Positions 17,299 to 26,801 of a stretch of DNA of 64,000 nt are shown here, piece after piece. Below the pieces are notes generated by a model, which made no database searches, was not told where the DNA came from, and saw nothing but the letters and a program-made list of their open reading frames with translations. Every line of letters starts with the position of its first letter. The first letter of the stretch is position 1. Source of the DNA: Arcobacter sp. CECT 8986 (GTDB lineage Bacteria; Campylobacterota; Campylobacteria; Campylobacterales; Arcobacteraceae); contig NZ_PDKG01000004.1 of assembly GCF_004116725.1 (NCBI RefSeq), positions 1 to 64,000 of the forward strand, written 5' to 3'. The position numbers and the translations under genes were made by a program.

Positions 17299-17772
17299 TT
17301 ATTGTTCTTTAGCGTCATTTGCTTGTTGAACAGCTTTAATTTCTGTAATCATTTGCATTAATGAAATTAATCCTAAGTGATAACCAAATGGTCCAAATCC
17401 AGAAATTACACCAGTACTTGCACTAGCTGTAATTGATTTTTGTCTAAATTCTTCTCTTTTATAGATATTTGAAATATGAACTTCTACTACTGGAAGATTT
17501 ACTGCATTTAGAGCGTCTTTAATAGCAATTGATGTATGAGAGTATGCTGCTGGATTAATAATAATTCCATCAACTTCACCTAAACACTCTTGAATTCTAT
17601 CAACAATTTCACCCTCTAAGTTAGATTGGAAGAACTCTAACTCTACATTATTTTGCTCTGCACTTGCTTTCATTTGCTCATGGATTTGCTCTAAAGACAT
17701 AGGTCCATATATATGTTTTTCTCTAATTCCTAACATATTTAAGTTTGGACCTTGAATTACTGCAATTTTCAT
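17299..17772 (-). CDS. aroQ: Type II 3-dehydroquinate dehydratase
   Basis: This 157-residue enzyme of the shikimate pathway dehydrates 3-dehydroquinate to 3-dehydroshikimate. The family signatures are [13 protein letters not shown], the lid Tyr in [31 protein letters not shown] and [11 protein letters not shown]. It has SD AAGGAAAT and is the first gene of a minus-strand operon with the amidohydrolase and sppA. The divergent prolidase gene starts 66 nt away. Confidence 0.96.
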   Translation of the reverse strand: MKIAVIQGPNLNMLGIREKHIYGPMSLEQIHEQMKASAEQNNVELEFFQSNLEGEIVDRIQECLGEVDGIIINPAAYSHTSIAIKDALNAVNLPVVEVHISNIYKREEFRQKSITASASTGVISGFGPFGYHLGLISLMQMITEIKAVQQANDAKEQ

Positions 17773-17838
17773 ATTATATTTCCTTTTATAAATTTTTGAT
17801 AAGATTATATTAAAATTTTTGTTAATGAAAGATGAGTT

Positions 17839-18864
17839 ATGGAAAACTATATATTACGAAATGAAAATGCTATCTATTATGAGTGTGGATTTTCTTGTGA
17901 TAATGTTATATTTATTACATTAGGAAGTGAGAGTTTTTTTCTTACGGATGCAAGATATGTACTAGAAGCAAAAGAGTATGCTAGGAATTGTTCTATTATT
18001 GAATCAAGTGACTTAATAAAAACAACAAAAGAGCTTTTAAAAGATAGTAAAATAAAAAAACTTACTTTCGACCCAAGTGATTTTACTTATCATGCTTATA
18101 AAACATTAGTTGAGGATTTAGATATTGAGTTTATTGAAGAATTAAATTTTTCAAAACAAAAAAGAATTATTAAATCTGATGATGAAATAGCAATCTTAAG
18201 TAAAGCTGCAAAATTAGGAAGAGATGGTTTTAAATCTTTAGCAAAATATATAAGAAAAAATGGCTTTAAACAAAAAGAACAACTTTTATATTTTAAAGCT
18301 GTTGAAAAGATGAGTCAAACAGGTAAATTTGCTTTAAGCTTTGAACCAATTGTTGCAATAAATGAAAATGCTGCAAAACCTCATGCTTTACCTACAAAGA
18401 AAAAGCTAAAATTAAATGATTTACTTCTTGTTGATGCGGGAATAAAATATAAAAGATATTGTTCTGATAGAACTTGTACTTCTAATGTGGACTTTGAAAC
18501 ATTCTCTTTCAAAAGAGAACAAAAATTCAAAAATAAAAAACATCAAAAAATATATGATTTAGTATATAAAGCACAATTAACTGCAATCAATAATGCACGT
18601 TCGGGAATGAAAGCTTCACAAATAGATGCTCTAGCAAGAGATGTAATTACAAAAGCAGGATATGGAAAATATTTTGTGCATAGTACTGGACATGGTGTTG
18701 GACTTGATATTCATGAATTTCCTTTTATAAGTTCTAAATCTGATGTAATAATTGAAGATAATATGGTATTTACAATTGAGCCTGGAATATATCTTCCTAA
18801 TGAATTTGGAGTAAGAATAGAAGATACAATTGCAATGATTAATGGAAAAGCTGTAATTTTATAA
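17839..18864 (+). CDS. pepP: Xaa-Pro aminopeptidase/prolidase (M24)
   Basis: This 341-residue pita-bread metallopeptidase has an N-terminal creatinase-like domain (about 1-115) and a catalytic part with metal ligands in [41 protein letters not shown] and VRIEDT. It cleaves X-Pro peptides in the cytoplasm. The assignment to aminopeptidase P rather than dipeptidase is by general similarity only. Confidence 0.88.
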   Translation: MENYILRNENAIYYECGFSCDNVIFITLGSESFFLTDARYVLEAKEYARNCSIIESSDLIKTTKELLKDSKIKKLTFDPSDFTYHAYKTLVEDLDIEFIEELNFSKQKRIIKSDDEIAILSKAAKLGRDGFKSLAKYIRKNGFKQKEQLLYFKAVEKMSQTGKFALSFEPIVAINENAAKPHALPTKKKLKLNDLLLVDAGIKYKRYCSDRTCTSNVDFETFSFKREQKFKNKKHQKIYDLVYKAQLTAINNARSGMKASQIDALARDVITKAGYGKYFVHSTGHGVGLDIHEFPFISSKSDVIIEDNMVFTIEPGIYLPNEFGVRIEDTIAMINGKAVIL

Positions 18865-18919
18865 ATCTATAATTTTATAAAAGTTGACAATTTTACTTGA
18901 CTTTAAGTTTGGGAGAAAA

Positions 18920-19402
18920 ATGAAAAAAAAATTAAATGATGATTTGACACTGTTTTATACAAATAATTTTCCTTATAAATCTAAATACAAATCAGACAAA
19001 AAATATTTTGTTACCATTGGTATAGGGGGAAATATAGGGAATGTAAAAAAAAGATTTGATAAGTTATTCTTATATTTAAAAGCTGATGCAAGATTTGATA
19101 TACTTATGACTTCTCCCCTACTTCTAAATCCACCATTTGGTTTTTTGCAACAAAATGACTTTTTAAATGGTATAATTGCGATTCAAACTAACCTTGCACC
19201 TAATGAATTTTTAAAAAATACGCAGAGGTTAGAGAATAGATTAGGAAGAAAGCGATCCTTTCAAGATGCGCCTAGAACCTTGGATATTGATATTATATTT
19301 TTTGATAATAAAAAAATCAATACCCCAAAACTTACTATCCCCCACAAAAATTGGGCTAATAGAGAATCAGTGATTATTCCTTTAAAACTTATGAACAAAT
19401 AA
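18920..19402 (+). CDS. folK: HPPK, folate pyrophosphokinase
   Basis: This 160-residue 6-hydroxymethyl-7,8-dihydropterin pyrophosphokinase has the signature GRKRSFQDAPRTLDIDIIFFD and GIGGNIGN near the start. The frame is open from 18884, but ATG 18920 has SD GGGAGAA and is preferred. It has a longer N-terminal lead (about 20 residues) than usual. Two pieces of its 3' half recur as a degraded copy at 20583-20714, downstream of mnmA. Confidence 0.92.
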   Translation: MKKKLNDDLTLFYTNNFPYKSKYKSDKKYFVTIGIGGNIGNVKKRFDKLFLYLKADARFDILMTSPLLLNPPFGFLQQNDFLNGIIAIQTNLAPNEFLKNTQRLENRLGRKRSFQDAPRTLDIDIIFFDNKKINTPKLTIPHKNWANRESVIIPLKLMNK

Positions 19403-19425
19403 TAAAATTAAAGACAAGGCAAATT

Positions 19426-20523
19426 ATGAAGAAAAAAGTAGTTGTAGGAATGTCAGGTGGTGTTGACTCTTCAGTTACAGCACTACTATTAAAAGAACAA
19501 GGTTACGATGTAGTAGGACTATTTATGCGTAACTGGGAATATGGTATCAAAGGTAGCCAATGCCCTAACCGTATAGAGTTTGAAGATGCTAAAAAAGTTG
19601 GTGAACTAATAGGTATTGAAGTAAAAGGTAAAGACTTTGTTGAAGAGTACAGAACAAAAGTATTTGATGTATTTTTAGAAGGTCTAAAAAAAGGTCTTAC
19701 TCCAAATCCTGATATTTTATGTAATCGTGAAATCAAATTTAATGTATTTTTAAATGAAGCAAAAAAAATGGGTGCTGATTTTATTGCTACTGGGCACTAT
19801 GCAAAAATAGCTCAATATAAAGACCATTATGTTTTAGATACACCAAAAGATAGTAGTAAAGACCAAAGCTATTTTCTACATGCATTATCAAGTGAACAAC
19901 TTTCTCAAGCAATGTTTCCACTTGCAGATTTAACAAAAAAAGAAGTTAGACAAATAGCAAAAGAACATAATTTACCAGTTAGTGATAAAAAAGATAGTAC
20001 GGGTATATGTTTCATTGGAAAACAAAAATTTGATGAATTTATTACTCAATATCTAAAAGCAATACCTGGTGATATTATTGATGAAAATGGAAAAGTAATA
20101 GGAAGACACAAAGGTCTTGTTTGTTATACACTTGGTCAAAGAAAAGGTATCGGTCTTGGTGGTATTAAAGATAATGAATTAGAAAATAATATTCACAAGC
20201 CATGGTATGTAGCTAAAAAAGATATGACTAATAATACATTGACAATTGTACAAGATACAAACCATCCTTTATTAATGAGTAAAAATGTTGAAGCAAGTCA
20301 TATGCATTGGGTATTAGAAGAAACACCAGAAGTTGGTGATAAATTAATGGCTCAAGTTCGATATAGACAACAAAAACAAGCTTGTACAGTTGTAGAAGTA
20401 AATGATGATAAAGTTGTAGTTGAATTTGACAATTTACAAAGAGCAGTAACATTAGGACAAAGTCTTGTTTTATATGAAGGTGATTATTGTCTTGGTGGTG
20501 GATTTATTAGTGATTACAATTAA
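19426..20523 (+). CDS. mnmA: tRNA 2-thiouridylase MnmA, proteobacterial (E. coli-like) type
   Basis: This 365-residue PP-loop enzyme makes s2U34 in tRNA. It has the PP-loop GMSGGVDSS at 8-16, catalytic Cys99 (PDILCNREIKF) and Cys195 (DSTGICFIG), FMRNW at 33-37 and a C-terminal beta barrel. FMRNW and STGICFIG resemble gammaproteobacterial MnmA, unlike the second mnmA at 20757. It starts 24 nt after folK. This copy may have been acquired by transfer, because the folK 3' end is repeated behind it. Confidence 0.92.
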   Translation: MKKKVVVGMSGGVDSSVTALLLKEQGYDVVGLFMRNWEYGIKGSQCPNRIEFEDAKKVGELIGIEVKGKDFVEEYRTKVFDVFLEGLKKGLTPNPDILCNREIKFNVFLNEAKKMGADFIATGHYAKIAQYKDHYVLDTPKDSSKDQSYFLHALSSEQLSQAMFPLADLTKKEVRQIAKEHNLPVSDKKDSTGICFIGKQKFDEFITQYLKAIPGDIIDENGKVIGRHKGLVCYTLGQRKGIGLGGIKDNELENNIHKPWYVAKKDMTNNTLTIVQDTNHPLLMSKNVEASHMHWVLEETPEVGDKLMAQVRYRQQKQACTVVEVNDDKVVVEFDNLQRAVTLGQSLVLYEGDYCLGGGFISDYN

Positions 20524-20582
20524 TATGGTATAATTGCCACCTTAATTTTTAAAAAACTATATAAAAATTAGAAATAAAATAC

Positions 20583-20714
20583 GGAAGAAAGCGATCCTTT
20601 CAAGATACGCCTAAACCAAAAATTAAATATCACATTAATTATAAATATGAAAAACTACCTTAATGTAGTTTTTCATAATATTGGGCAAACAGAGAATCTG
20701 TGATTATTCCTTTA
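20583..20714 (+). pseudogene. Remnant of the folK 3' region
   Basis: 20583-20617 matches folk positions 19244-19279 (GRKRSFQDAPRT coding) with one substitution and one single-base deletion. 20680-20714 matches folK 19350-19384 with three mismatches in 35. The 70 nt between these blocks in folK are replaced here by 62 unrelated nt that include a terminator hairpin. No frame is open across it. It looks like the scar of a duplication or recombination that placed a second mnmA between folK and the resident mnmA. Confidence 0.85.
20647..20676. terminator. Perfect hairpin inside the folK remnant
   Basis: ATGAAAAACTAC (20647-20658) pairs perfectly with GTAGTTTTTCAT (20665-20676) around CTTAAT. The T run is inside the 3' arm. 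It probably terminates the upstream mnmA transcript and may have come with the inserted fragment. Confidence 0.7.
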
Positions 20715-20756
20715 TTAAAATACAGTTTTAAAATAGAGACTTTTTAAAGGTAAAAT

Positions 20757-21791
20757 ATGAAAAAAGTAATGGTTGGGATGAGTGGTGGAATTGATTCATC
20801 AGTAACAGCCTATATGCTACAAAAAGATGGTTATGAAGTTGAAGGTGTTTATTTAAAACTTCATAATAGAACTGACGGTTATCATGAAAAAAATCTTGGA
20901 TACATTGAAGATGTTGCAAAATATTTAGGTATCAAATACCATATATTAGATTTAGCTGATAAATTTACACAAGAGGTTTATGATTATTTTGTTGATTCTT
21001 ATTTAGAAGGGACAACTCCAAACCCATGTGTTAAATGTAATAGACAAATAAAATTTGGTGCAATGCTAAAATTTGCAAAAGAGCATGGTGCTTCATACTT
21101 AGCAACAGGTCATTATGCAAAAACTGATGGAAACTTTTTCTATGAAGCAGATGATAAAACTAAAGACCAAAGTTATTTTTTATCTCAAGTTGAAAAAGAT
21201 GCACTACCTTATATGATGTTTCCATTAAGTACACATAAAAAAGAAGATATTATAAAATTTGGAGCAGAACTTGATGTTGCTTACAAAAGAATAACAGAAA
21301 AAAGTGAATCTCAAGAAATCTGTTTTGTTGAAACAGTATATACAGATGTTGTTAAAAGACATGCAAATATTGATATACCTGGTAATGTATTAGATGAAGA
21401 AGGTAATGTTGTAGGAAAACATAAAGGTTATATGCATTATACAATTGGTAAAAGAAGAGGATTTACAGTAGATGGTGCACATGAACCACACTTTGTAACA
21501 AAATTAAATCCAAAAGACAATACAATTGTAGTTGGTAAAAAAAATGCACTTGAAGTAAATTATGTTACAGCAAATAATTTAAATATGTATATTGATGATA
21601 CTAATTTTAAATGTGGTGTAAAACTAAGATACCGAAGTGTAACAACTCCTTGTGAAGTTACAATCAAAGATAATAAAGCAACAATAAAATTAGAAGAACC
21701 AGCATTTGGAGTTGCAGCAGGTCAACTTGCTGTTTTTTATGATGGACAAAAAGTTATTGGAAGTGGTTGGATAGAAAACACATCAAGATAG
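20757..21791 (+). CDS. mnmA: tRNA 2-thiouridylase MnmA, second (campylobacterial-type) copy
   Basis: This 344-residue MnmA has PP-loop GMSGGIDSS (7-15), Cys94 in PNPCVKCNRQIKF, Cys189 in SESQEICFVE, ATGHYAK and a C-terminal barrel ending GSGWIE. It has VYLKLHNRTDGYHEKN where the first copy has LFMRNWEYG, so the two belong to different branches of the family. This one resembles the usual Campylobacterota enzyme. Both copies keep the catalytic cysteines, so both may be active. A weak SD (AAAGG) precedes the ATG. Confidence 0.92.
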   Translation: MKKVMVGMSGGIDSSVTAYMLQKDGYEVEGVYLKLHNRTDGYHEKNLGYIEDVAKYLGIKYHILDLADKFTQEVYDYFVDSYLEGTTPNPCVKCNRQIKFGAMLKFAKEHGASYLATGHYAKTDGNFFYEADDKTKDQSYFLSQVEKDALPYMMFPLSTHKKEDIIKFGAELDVAYKRITEKSESQEICFVETVYTDVVKRHANIDIPGNVLDEEGNVVGKHKGYMHYTIGKRRGFTVDGAHEPHFVTKLNPKDNTIVVGKKNALEVNYVTANNLNMYIDDTNFKCGVKLRYRSVTTPCEVTIKDNKATIKLEEPAFGVAAGQLAVFYDGQKVIGSGWIENTSR

Positions 21792-21801
21792 TATCAAAAT
21801 G

Positions 21802-21830
21802 CTAAGAGAGGAGGAGGGATTCTCTCTTAG
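21802..21830 (+). terminator. Terminator hairpin after second mnmA
   Basis: CTAAGAGAG (21802-21810) pairs with CTCTCTTAG (21822-21830) around a purine-rich loop, 10 nt after the stop codon. A weak T run follows. Confidence 0.65.
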
Positions 21831-22204
21831 ATTTCTACACTAGAAAGTATATATGAAGTCAAACCTGACAATCATCACAAAAAAGTTACTAAAACTACTT
21901 TAGTTTCAAAGTAAATGAGCGGGTACTTTAAAATCCTAAAATATTTTGTAACTACAAAATTACAAGGTGTGTGTAATCAAAATAACGGACTCGCGCTTAA
22001 AAAATTTCCTTTTAGTCTTCTTTGCTTTAGAAGAACAATCAAAGTATAACACGAAAAAATCTAAAATAAATATTTGCCCTGTATATTTTATATACTTTTA
22101 GCCTATATATTTTTTATAAAATACATATAAATTCAATATAAGTAGTATTTAGATAGAATCGCATTATAAAAATACTAATAAAAAAATTACAAGGAAAAAA
22201 TATA
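21831..22204. other. Intergenic region upstream of prs, no gene assigned
   Basis: This is the longest gene-free stretch of the window (with the hairpin, about 410 nt). It has local GC-richer patches (around 21918-21926 and 21984-21998) and small stems such as TTGTAA/TTACAA near 21954. I could not fit it to tRNA, tmRNA, SRP or 6S RNA. A possible -10-like box (TAGAAT) lies near 22153 for prs. It may hold an uncharacterised small RNA or a long 5' leader. Confidence 0.3.
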
Positions 22205-23137
22205 ATGTCGTGTTTTAAACTTTTTAGTGGTTCTGCCAATCCTGAATTTGCAAAGAAAGTCGGAGAATACCTAAAAGAGCCTATTGGTGAAGCGAATCTT
22301 AATAAATTTAGTGATGGTGAAATATCTGTTCAAGTTACAGAAAGTGTAAGAGGACAAGATGTTTTTATTATTCAACCTACATGTGCTCCAACAAATGATA
22401 ACTTAATGGAACTTCTAATTATGATTGATGCATTAAAAAGATCAAGTGCAAAATCAATTTCTGCTGTTATTCCTTACTATGGATATGCAAGACAAGATAG
22501 AAAAGCTGCTCCAAGAGTTCCAATCTCTGCAAAATTAGTTGCTGACTTATTAGAAAAAGCTGGTATTCACAGAGTTATTACAATAGATTTACATGCTGCT
22601 CAAATCCAAGGTTTCTTCAATGTTCCTGTTGATAACTTATTTGGTTCGATTATGTTTGTTGATTATATCAAATCAAAAAAATTAGCTAATCCTATTATTG
22701 CTAGTCCAGATATTGGTGGAGTTGCAAGAGCTAGAAGTTATGCAAATAAATTAGGTTATGATTTAGTTATCGTTGATAAAAGAAGAGAAAAAGCTAATGT
22801 TGCTGAAGTAATGAATATTATCGGTGATGTTAATGGTAAAGATGTTATTCTTGTTGATGATATGGTAGATACTGCTGGTACTTTAGTAAAAGCTGCTGAA
22901 GTATTAAAGAAAAGAGGTGCTACTTCTGTTATGGCATGTTGTACACATGGTGTACTTTCTGGACCTGCATATGAAAGAATAGAAAATGGTGTTTTAGACG
23001 AACTTGTAATTTCTGATACAATTCCTGCAAAACAAGAAAGTGATAAAATTACAGTTTTAACTGCTGCTGAGATTATTGGTGAAACAATTAAAAGAATTCA
23101 CAATAACGAATCAGTTAACTCTATTTTCAAAAGTTAA
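22205..23137 (+). CDS. prs: Ribose-phosphate pyrophosphokinase
   Basis: This 310-residue class I PRPP synthetase makes PRPP from ribose 5-phosphate and ATP. Characteristic segments are FSDGEISVQVTESVRGQDVFIIQP, YYGYARQDRKAAPRVPISAKLVADLLEKAG, the RITIDLHAAQIQGFF-like motif and VILVDDMVDTAGTL (PRPP loop). SD AAGGAAAA is present. It supplies histidine, nucleotide and NAD synthesis. Confidence 0.97.
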   Translation: MSCFKLFSGSANPEFAKKVGEYLKEPIGEANLNKFSDGEISVQVTESVRGQDVFIIQPTCAPTNDNLMELLIMIDALKRSSAKSISAVIPYYGYARQDRKAAPRVPISAKLVADLLEKAGIHRVITIDLHAAQIQGFFNVPVDNLFGSIMFVDYIKSKKLANPIIASPDIGGVARARSYANKLGYDLVIVDKRREKANVAEVMNIIGDVNGKDVILVDDMVDTAGTLVKAAEVLKKRGATSVMACCTHGVLSGPAYERIENGVLDELVISDTIPAKQESDKITVLTAAEIIGETIKRIHNNESVNSIFKS

Positions 23138-23211
23138 ACTAATTTTTAGATTTAAATTATTTTATATCTATTATTTGTTATATTGAAAATAAACATAAAG
23201 AAGGATTTTTT

Positions 23212-24237
23212 ATGAAAAAAGTTTTACTATCAACTATTCTTTGTAGTAGCCTAATGTTTGCTGCAAGTGAATACAAATATGAAGTTACTCCAATTATTGG
23301 AGGAGCAATAACAGAAGGTAATACTAACTTAGATGATGATTATGGAGTTGGTGGATTAAGCTTTGGTTTCAACTTAGATGATAAAAGCTTTTTTAATCAA
23401 GTTGAATTAGGTTTCTTAAACTCTCTTGGAGAAGTTGATTATGATAAAGGTGGAGATACTCAAATTACAAGAATCTTTACTAACGTAATTAAAGATTTTG
23501 AAATCACAAACAACTCTTCAATTTATGGATTAGTTGGTGCGGGTGTTGAAGTATTTAGTGATGAAGATGACAGAAATGATTCTGGATTATTCGGAAACTA
23601 TGGTATTGGATACAAATACAAATTTACTGATGACATGGCATTAAAAACAGACATTAGACATTTAATTAATGCAGACCATGGAGATAACACTCTTTTATAT
23701 ACAGTAGGTCTTGCAATTTCATTTGGTAAAAAAGCTACAAATGTTGCTCCTGTTCAACAAGAGCCAGTAAAAGAAGTAGCTCCTGTAAAAGAAGAACCAA
23801 AACAAGTAGAAAAAGATAGCGATGGTGATGGAGTTGTTGATTCTATTGACCAATGTCCAAATACACCAAAAGGTGATTTTGTAGATAAAGTTGGTTGTTC
23901 ATTAAAAACAAATTTAAATATTAACTTTGAATTTGATAGTGAAAAAATCAATAATTCATATGAATCAAAAATCAAAAAATTTGCTGAATTTATGAAAAAA
24001 TTCCCAACAACAAAAGCAAAAATTGAAGCTCACACAGATGCAGTTGGTACAGAAGAGTATAATCAAAAATTATCAGAAAGAAGAGCTCTTTCAACTGTAA
24101 ATGCACTTAAAGCTTACAAAATTGATTCTAGTAGATTAAAATCATTTGGATATGGTGAATCAAAACCAGTTGCTACAAATGAAACTAAAGAAGGTAGAGC
24201 TCAAAACAGAAGAGTTGAAGCTACTATCGTAAAATAA
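23212..24237 (+). CDS. OmpA-family outer membrane protein
   Basis: This 341-residue exported protein has a signal peptide (1 to about 18, SLMFAAS), a beta-barrel-like region (about 20-165), a Pro/Glu-rich hinge, a thrombospondin type-3-like calcium repeat (DSDGDGVVDSIDQCPNTPKG with a second Cys in VGC), and a C-terminal OmpA peptidoglycan-binding domain (HTDAVGTEEYNQKLSERRA, GYGESKP, NRRVEA). It is likely an outer-membrane/peptidoglycan tether. It stands alone with SD AAGGA and a strong terminator. Confidence 0.92.
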   Translation: MKKVLLSTILCSSLMFAASEYKYEVTPIIGGAITEGNTNLDDDYGVGGLSFGFNLDDKSFFNQVELGFLNSLGEVDYDKGGDTQITRIFTNVIKDFEITNNSSIYGLVGAGVEVFSDEDDRNDSGLFGNYGIGYKYKFTDDMALKTDIRHLINADHGDNTLLYTVGLAISFGKKATNVAPVQQEPVKEVAPVKEEPKQVEKDSDGDGVVDSIDQCPNTPKGDFVDKVGCSLKTNLNINFEFDSEKINNSYESKIKKFAEFMKKFPTTKAKIEAHTDAVGTEEYNQKLSERRALSTVNALKAYKIDSSRLKSFGYGESKPVATNETKEGRAQNRRVEATIVK

Positions 24238-24245
24238 TAAAACTA

Positions 24246-24274
24246 TAAAAGATAGGTAAAATTCCTATCTTTTA
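24246..24274 (+). terminator. Intrinsic terminator
   Basis: TAAAAGATAGG (24246-24256) pairs perfectly with CCTATCTTTTA (24264-24274) just after the OmpA-like gene. Confidence 0.85.
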
Positions 24275-24314
24275 TCTACTTAAAAACTTAAACACTACAT
24301 AACATTAAATTAGA

Positions 24315-24320
24315 TATAAT
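24315..24320 (+). promoter_or_regulatory. -10 box of lepA
   Basis: TATAAT (24315-24320) lies 31 nt before the TTG start of lepA, with SD AGGAAG near 24341. No clear -35 hexamer is visible. Confidence 0.5.
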
Positions 24321-24351
24321 CGCGTAAAATATAAATCAATAGGAAGTAACT

Positions 24352-26139
24352 TTGCAACAAAATATTAGGAATTTTAGTATTATTGCACATATTGACCATG
24401 GTAAATCTACACTTGCTGATAGAATTATTCAAGAGTGTGGAGCAGTATCAGATAGAGAATTATCATCTCAAATGATGGATACAATGGATATTGAGCAAGA
24501 AAGAGGAATCACTATTAAAGCTCAAAGTGTTAGATTGAAGTATAAAAAAGATGACCAAGAATATATACTTAATCTAATTGACACTCCAGGACACGTTGAC
24601 TTTTCATATGAAGTAAGTAGAAGTTTAGCTTCATCTGAAGGTGCTTTATTAATTGTAGATTCAACACAAGGAGTTGAAGCACAAACTATTGCAAATGTTT
24701 ATATTGCATTAGATAATAATTTAGAACTACTTCCAGTTGTAAATAAAATTGATTTACCAAGTGCTGACCCTATGAGAGTTTTGGAAGAAACAGAAGAAGC
24801 AATAGGACTTGATTGTACAGAACATAATTTAGTTAGTGCAAAAACTGGTTTAGGAGTTAAAGAATTAATTGACTCTATTGTTGATAGAATTCCTGCACCA
24901 ACTGGTGATGAAAATGCTCCTACTAAAGCATTGATTTATGATTCTTGGTTTGATAATTATCTTGGGGCATTAGCACTTGTAAGAGTATATGATGGTAGTA
25001 TCAAAAAAGGTCAAGTATTAAAAATGATGAATACTAAAGTTGAACATCCTGTACTTGATTTAATGTACCCTCACCCAATTAAAAGAGAAAAAACTCCTGA
25101 AATAAAAACAGGAGAAATTGGTATTGTTGTACTTGGACTTAAAACATTAGATGGAATTGCAGTTGGTGATACAATGACTGATGCAAAAAATCCTACACAA
25201 AAAGCAATTGGTGGATTTGAACCAGCAAAACCATTCGTATTTGCTGGACTTTATCCAATTGAAACAGATAAATTTGAAGATTTAAGAGAAGCACTTATAA
25301 AACTACAATTAAATGACTCTTCTATATCTTTTGAACCTGAAAGTTCTGCTGCACTTGGAAGTGGATTTAGAACAGGTTTTCTTGGTATGCTTCATATGGA
25401 AGTTATTAAAGAAAGATTAGAAAGAGAGTTTGATTTAGATTTAATTGCAACTGCTCCAACAGTTGTATATGAAGTTGAAAAAACTGATGGTGAGAAACTA
25501 ATTATTCAAAATCCTTCTGAGTTACCTGAGCCAAACTATATTCAAACAGTGTATGAGCCATATGTAAAAGCAACAATCTTAGTTCCAGATGAGTTTTTAG
25601 GAAATGTTATAAAACTTTTAAATGATAAAAGAGGAATCCAAATAAAAATGGATTACTTAGGAGCAAGAGTTTTACTTGAATATGATATTCCAATGAATGA
25701 AATTGTAATGGATTTTTATGATAAATTAAAATCTACTACAAAAGGTTATGCATCTTTTGATTATGAACCTATTGGATTTAGACCAGGAGAACTTAAAAAA
25801 CTTGATATTAGAGTTGCTGGGGATGTTGTTGATGCACTTTCAATTATTGTTCCTGAAGATAAAGCTGTATCAAAAGGTAGAGAGTTTATCAAAGCACTAA
25901 AAGAGTTAATTCCTAGACAACTTTTTGAAGTTGCAATCCAAGCTTCAATTGGTAATACAATTATTGCAAGAGAGACTGTAAAATCTACAGGTAAAAATGT
26001 TACTGCAAAATGTTATGGTGGTGATATTACAAGAAAAAGAAAACTATTAGAGAAACAAAAAGCTGGTAAAAAAAGAATGAAAGCTATTGGAAAAGTAAAT
26101 GTTCCTCAAGAAGCTTTTATGGCAGTTCTAAAAATCTAA
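24352..26139 (+). CDS. lepA: Elongation factor 4 (LepA)
   Basis: This 595-residue translational GTPase has G1 [10 protein letters not shown]2 [14 protein letters not shown]3 DTPGHVDF and G4 [10 protein letters not shown], and the LepA-specific C terminus ([22 protein letters not shown]). It acts on stalled or mistranslocated ribosomes. The start is TTG, supported by SD AGGAAG and by the family N terminus ([15 protein letters not shown]). Full length. Confidence 0.97.
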   Translation: MQQNIRNFSIIAHIDHGKSTLADRIIQECGAVSDRELSSQMMDTMDIEQERGITIKAQSVRLKYKKDDQEYILNLIDTPGHVDFSYEVSRSLASSEGALLIVDSTQGVEAQTIANVYIALDNNLELLPVVNKIDLPSADPMRVLEETEEAIGLDCTEHNLVSAKTGLGVKELIDSIVDRIPAPTGDENAPTKALIYDSWFDNYLGALALVRVYDGSIKKGQVLKMMNTKVEHPVLDLMYPHPIKREKTPEIKTGEIGIVVLGLKTLDGIAVGDTMTDAKNPTQKAIGGFEPAKPFVFAGLYPIETDKFEDLREALIKLQLNDSSISFEPESSAALGSGFRTGFLGMLHMEVIKERLEREFDLDLIATAPTVVYEVEKTDGEKLIIQNPSELPEPNYIQTVYEPYVKATILVPDEFLGNVIKLLNDKRGIQIKMDYLGARVLLEYDIPMNEIVMDFYDKLKSTTKGYASFDYEPIGFRPGELKKLDIRVAGDVVDALSIIVPEDKAVSKGREFIKALKELIPRQLFEVAIQASIGNTIIARETVKSTGKNVTAKCYGGDITRKRKLLEKQKAGKKRMKAIGKVNVPQEAFMAVLKI

Positions 26140-26146
26140 TACTATA

Positions 26147-26178
26147 AAAAACAAGTAGAGATTAATCTACTTGTTTTT
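26147..26178. terminator. Bidirectional terminator
   Basis: AAAAACAAGTAGA (26147-26159) pairs perfectly with TCTACTTGTTTTT (26166-26178) between the convergent lepA and YceI-like genes. Both orientations give a T-rich 3' arm. Confidence 0.9.
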
Positions 26179-26179
26179 A

Positions 26180-26731
26180 CTACTCTTTAAAAGGTAACTC
26201 AAAAGCTACTGTAACTTCTGAAAATGTTTTACCTTTATGTAAATCAAAACACTCTTTAGCAAATTTAGCAAAAGAATCATTCATATTATAATCTAAAATA
26301 TCTATTTCACCTTTTGCTCTAAACTTTCTATCTTTAATCATATATCTCATTGAAACATCTTTTGTAACTTCGTTCATTGTTAGTTTCATAGTAAGAGTGT
26401 GAGAATCTTCATCAACTTCACTTATTGTTGCTTTAATTTTTTGTGAACTTTTTAAAGAAAAAAGTGTACTTATCATACTTTTATTTCTAACTTCTAATCC
26501 TGAATCTAATGTAAGTGTATTAATCTCTACATTTGCACTTTTTAAAAACTCAACAAAGTCATCACTTTTTTTAATATCTAGTTTAATATCTTTAAAAGAA
26601 CCAGAAACCCCAACTTTGTCTTCAGTTTTATAACCTGTCCATTGAACTTTTAAATCACCATTTAATTCATAAGCATTTAATGAAATAAAAGAAAATAGAC
26701 AAAAAACACCAATCAATAATTTAATTTTCAT
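26180..26731 (-). CDS. YceI-like periplasmic protein
   Basis: This 183-residue protein has a signal peptide (about 1-20, FISLNA) and an YceI/lipocalin-like beta pattern: YELNGDLKVQWTGYKTEDKVGVSGSFKDIKLDI at the start and a basic-acidic repeat of strands to the end. Members bind isoprenoid or amphipathic lipids in the periplasm; the ligand here is unknown. SD AAGGAG precedes the start. Confidence 0.75.
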   Translation of the reverse strand: MKIKLLIGVFCLFSFISLNAYELNGDLKVQWTGYKTEDKVGVSGSFKDIKLDIKKSDDFVEFLKSANVEINTLTLDSGLEVRNKSMISTLFSLKSSQKIKATISEVDEDSHTLTMKLTMNEVTKDVSMRYMIKDRKFRAKGEIDILDYNMNDSFAKFAKECFDLHKGKTFSEVTVAFELPFKE

Positions 26732-26801
26732 AACAACTCCTTTTCATTTATAATATATAATTTAATATTTGTATAAGATAAGAATTATAAATTAATTATT
26801 T

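Noticed and set aside
20618-20679. IS element or MITE within the folK scar
   Set aside because: Apart from the terminator hairpin there are no terminal inverted repeats, target duplications or transposase fragments.
21831-22100. 6S RNA, SRP RNA, tmRNA or tRNA gene
   Set aside because: No cloverleaf, no GGAAGG-type SRP tip, no tmRNA tag frame and no long rod-like 6S structure could be drawn.
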